DNA from: Alphaproteobacteria bacterium UBA7691 | GTDB lineage: Bacteria > Pseudomonadota > Alphaproteobacteria > Ferrovibrionales > Ferrovibrionaceae | Assembly: GCA_002482765.1 (NCBI GenBank) | Contig: DLGP01000124.1 | Location: 1 to 6,802 of the forward strand | DNA: 6,802 nt | Direction of reading: 5' to 3' | In this document: piece by piece, positions 5,288 to 6,802 of the stretch | Layout: the number at the start of each line of letters is the position of its first letter | How positions within the stretch are numbered: position 1 is the first letter of the stretch | Made by a program: the position numbers and the translations under genes | The notes under the pieces: generated by a model | Seen by the model: the letters and a program-made list of their open reading frames with translations, nothing else | What the model was told of the DNA's origin: nothing | Database searches by the model: none

Positions 5288-6802
5288 ATGGCGGTGATCC
5301 AGTCGCAGATCGATCCGGGCAGCGAAAGCTTCCAGAAAAACCGCGCCGAGATGCTGGCGCTGATCGAGCAGTTCCGCGCCCTGGAACAGCGTGTGCGTGA
5401 CACCTCAAATGCCAAGCTGCCGGTATTCCAGAAACGCGGCCAGCTCACGCCGCGCCAGCGTATCGCCTTCCTGCTGGATCGCGGCGCGCCCTGGCTGGAA
5501 CTGTCCACACTCTGCGGCCTCAACATGCATGATGATGATGGCGCCGAGAATATCATGGGCGGCGGCTTCATCGCCGGCATCGGCTATGTCTCCGGCATCC
5601 GCTGCATGGTCACGGCATCCGATAGCGGCATCAAGGGCGGCACCATCGCGCCGATGGGCCTGGCGAAAACCCTGCGCGCCCAGGAAATCTGCCTCAAGAA
5701 CAAACTGCCTTTGGTCAGCCTGGTGGAATCCGGCGGCGCCAATCTGAATTATCAGGCGGAAATCTTTGTTGCCGGCGGCCAGACTTTCGCCAATCTGGCG
5801 CGGCTTTCGGCGGCCGGCATCCCGCATATCACCGTGGTGCATGGCTCTTCCACAGCGGGCGGCGCCTATCAGCCCGGGCTATCCGATTATGTGGTGGTGG
5901 TGAAGCAGCGCGCCAAGATTTTCCTGGCCGGGCCGCCGCTGCTTAAAACCGCCACCGGCGAAATCGCCACCGACGAGGAACTGGGCGGCGCCGAGATGCA
6001 CAGCACGGTTTCCGGCGTGGCGGAATATCTCGCCGAGGATGATGCCGATGGGCTGCGCATCGCACGCGACATCCTGGCGAAAATCCCGTGGAATGAACGG
6101 CTGGCGCCGGCCCAGGTCAAAGCCTGGCGCGAACCGCGCTACAGCCCGGATGAACTTTGCGGCGTGGTGCCGGTGGATTACCGCAAACCCTATGATGTGC
6201 GCGAGGTGATCGCCCGGCTGGTGGATGATTCCGACTTTGTGGATTTCAAGGCTTTGTATGGCAGCCACACGGTTTGCGGCCAGGCGACGATTGAAGGCGA
6301 AGCCGTGGGCATCATCGGCAATAATGGCCCGATCGATGCCCAGGGTGCCACCAAGGCGGCGCAGTTCATCCAGCTTTGTGACCAGGCCGACATGCCGCTG
6401 GTGTTTTTGCAGAACACCACCGGCTACATGGTGGGCAAGGAAGCCGAACGCGGCGGCATCGTCAAACATGGCTCGAAGATGATCCAGGCCGTCACCAATG
6501 CCCGGGTGCCGAAGTTGACCCTGCATATCGGCGCATCCTTTGGCGCCGGCAATTACGGCATGTGCGGGCGGGCCTATTCCCCACGCTTCCTTTGGATGTG
6601 GCCGAACGCGCGCATCTCGGTGATGGGCGGCGAACAGGCCGCCACCGTGCTTGCCATCGTCAGGCGCGAGGGCATCGAGCGCAAGGGCGGCACCTGGCCG
6701 GCCGAGGATGAGGCGGCGTTCAAGAAGCCGATCCTCGACCAGTTCGAGACCGAGGGCCAGCCGCTCTATTCCTCCGCGCGGCTCTGGGACGACGGCATCA
6801 TC
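5288..6802 (+). CDS. Acyl-CoA carboxylase carboxyltransferase (beta) subunit, methylcrotonyl/geranyl-CoA carboxylase type, 3' truncated by window
   Basis: 505 codons are present and open to the window edge; relatives are about 535 residues, so some 30 are missing. It is the carboxyltransferase half of a biotin-dependent acyl-CoA carboxylase: it moves CO2 from carboxybiotin on a separate alpha subunit to the acyl-CoA. N-terminal domain signatures are KGGT (116-119), ESGGANL (147-153), the oxyanion-hole loop GSSTAGGAY (186-194), FLAGPPLLKTATGE (212-225) and ELGGAEMH (231-238). The C-terminal domain has PYDVREVIARLVD (301-313), NTTGYMVG (376-383), GASFGAGNYGMCGRAY (415-430), RFLWMWPNARISVMGGEQAA (433-452) and SARLWDDGII (496-505). 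The C-terminal half reads like methylcrotonyl-CoA carboxylase (LiuB/MccB). The N-terminal half has NYQAEIF after SGGANL and HGSSTAGGAYQPGLSD, closer to the geranyl-CoA carboxylase AtuC than to the LPRQ/FFNQ pattern of MCC. The upstream SDR also fits an atu-like pathway. Propionyl- or acetyl-CoA carboxylase is less likely. Specificity is unresolved. Confidence 0.92.
   Translation, partial: MAVIQSQIDPGSESFQKNRAEMLALIEQFRALEQRVRDTSNAKLPVFQKRGQLTPRQRIAFLLDRGAPWLELSTLCGLNMHDDDGAENIMGGGFIAGIGYVSGIRCMVTASDSGIKGGTIAPMGLAKTLRAQEICLKNKLPLVSLVESGGANLNYQAEIFVAGGQTFANLARLSAAGIPHITVVHGSSTAGGAYQPGLSDYVVVVKQRAKIFLAGPPLLKTATGEIATDEELGGAEMHSTVSGVAEYLAEDDADGLRIARDILAKIPWNERLAPAQVKAWREPRYSPDELCGVVPVDYRKPYDVREVIARLVDDSDFVDFKALYGSHTVCGQATIEGEAVGIIGNNGPIDAQGATKAAQFIQLCDQADMPLVFLQNTTGYMVGKEAERGGIVKHGSKMIQAVTNARVPKLTLHIGASFGAGNYGMCGRAYSPRFLWMWPNARISVMGGEQAATVLAIVRREGIERKGGTWPAEDEAAFKKPILDQFETEGQPLYSSARLWDDGII

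Noticed and set aside
5879..6526. 215-codon open frame antisense to the carboxylase
   Set aside because: It is opposite highly conserved carboxyltransferase motifs and has no ribosome binding site or known domain.

Overview
The window is GC-rich, tightly packed chromosomal DNA, most likely from an alphaproteobacterium (Rhodospirillales-like). That reading rests on family resemblance and codon use rather than on a marker gene. It holds seven protein genes. Two are cut by the window edges: a copper ATPase on the left and an acyl-CoA carboxylase on the right. I see no rRNA, tRNA, CRISPR array, insertion sequence or phage gene, and no stretch longer than 300 bases without a gene.

Left part (1-688): the end of a CopA-type copper-exporting P-type ATPase overlaps by 4 bases a MerR-family regulator with the CueR-type copper-binding cysteines. 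This is a two-gene copper export and sensing unit. Its promoter lies outside the window.

Middle (685-3974): a DUF2855 protein on the minus strand has a stop codon that overlaps the regulator's stop codon. It diverges from a soluble, three-PAS sensor histidine kinase with no receiver domain and no adjacent response regulator. The 190-240 bases between them carry a hairpin in the DUF2855 leader and a short palindrome plus direct repeat in front of the kinase.

Right part (3986-6802): a small SCP2 sterol-carrier-domain protein (minus) is divergent from an operon (plus) of a PECR-like short-chain dehydrogenase/reductase and the carboxyltransferase (beta) subunit of a biotin-dependent acyl-CoA carboxylase of the methylcrotonyl/geranyl-CoA type. 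Between the divergent starts is a perfect 16+16-base inverted repeat with a 6-base spacer. It contains a sigma70-like promoter on each strand in mirror-image positions. This is the most striking regulatory element here and suggests that one regulator controls both directions. The gene content points to breakdown of branched-chain acyl-CoAs (leucine/isovalerate or acyclic terpenes such as citronellol), with the SCP2 protein as a possible lipid or acyl-CoA carrier. The biotin-carrying alpha subunit, the acyl-CoA dehydrogenase and the hydratase would be expected just beyond the right edge.

No wholly new system is evident. The points most worth following up are the symmetric divergent operator, the SDR with a non-canonical catalytic motif, and the mixed MCC/GCC signatures of the carboxylase.
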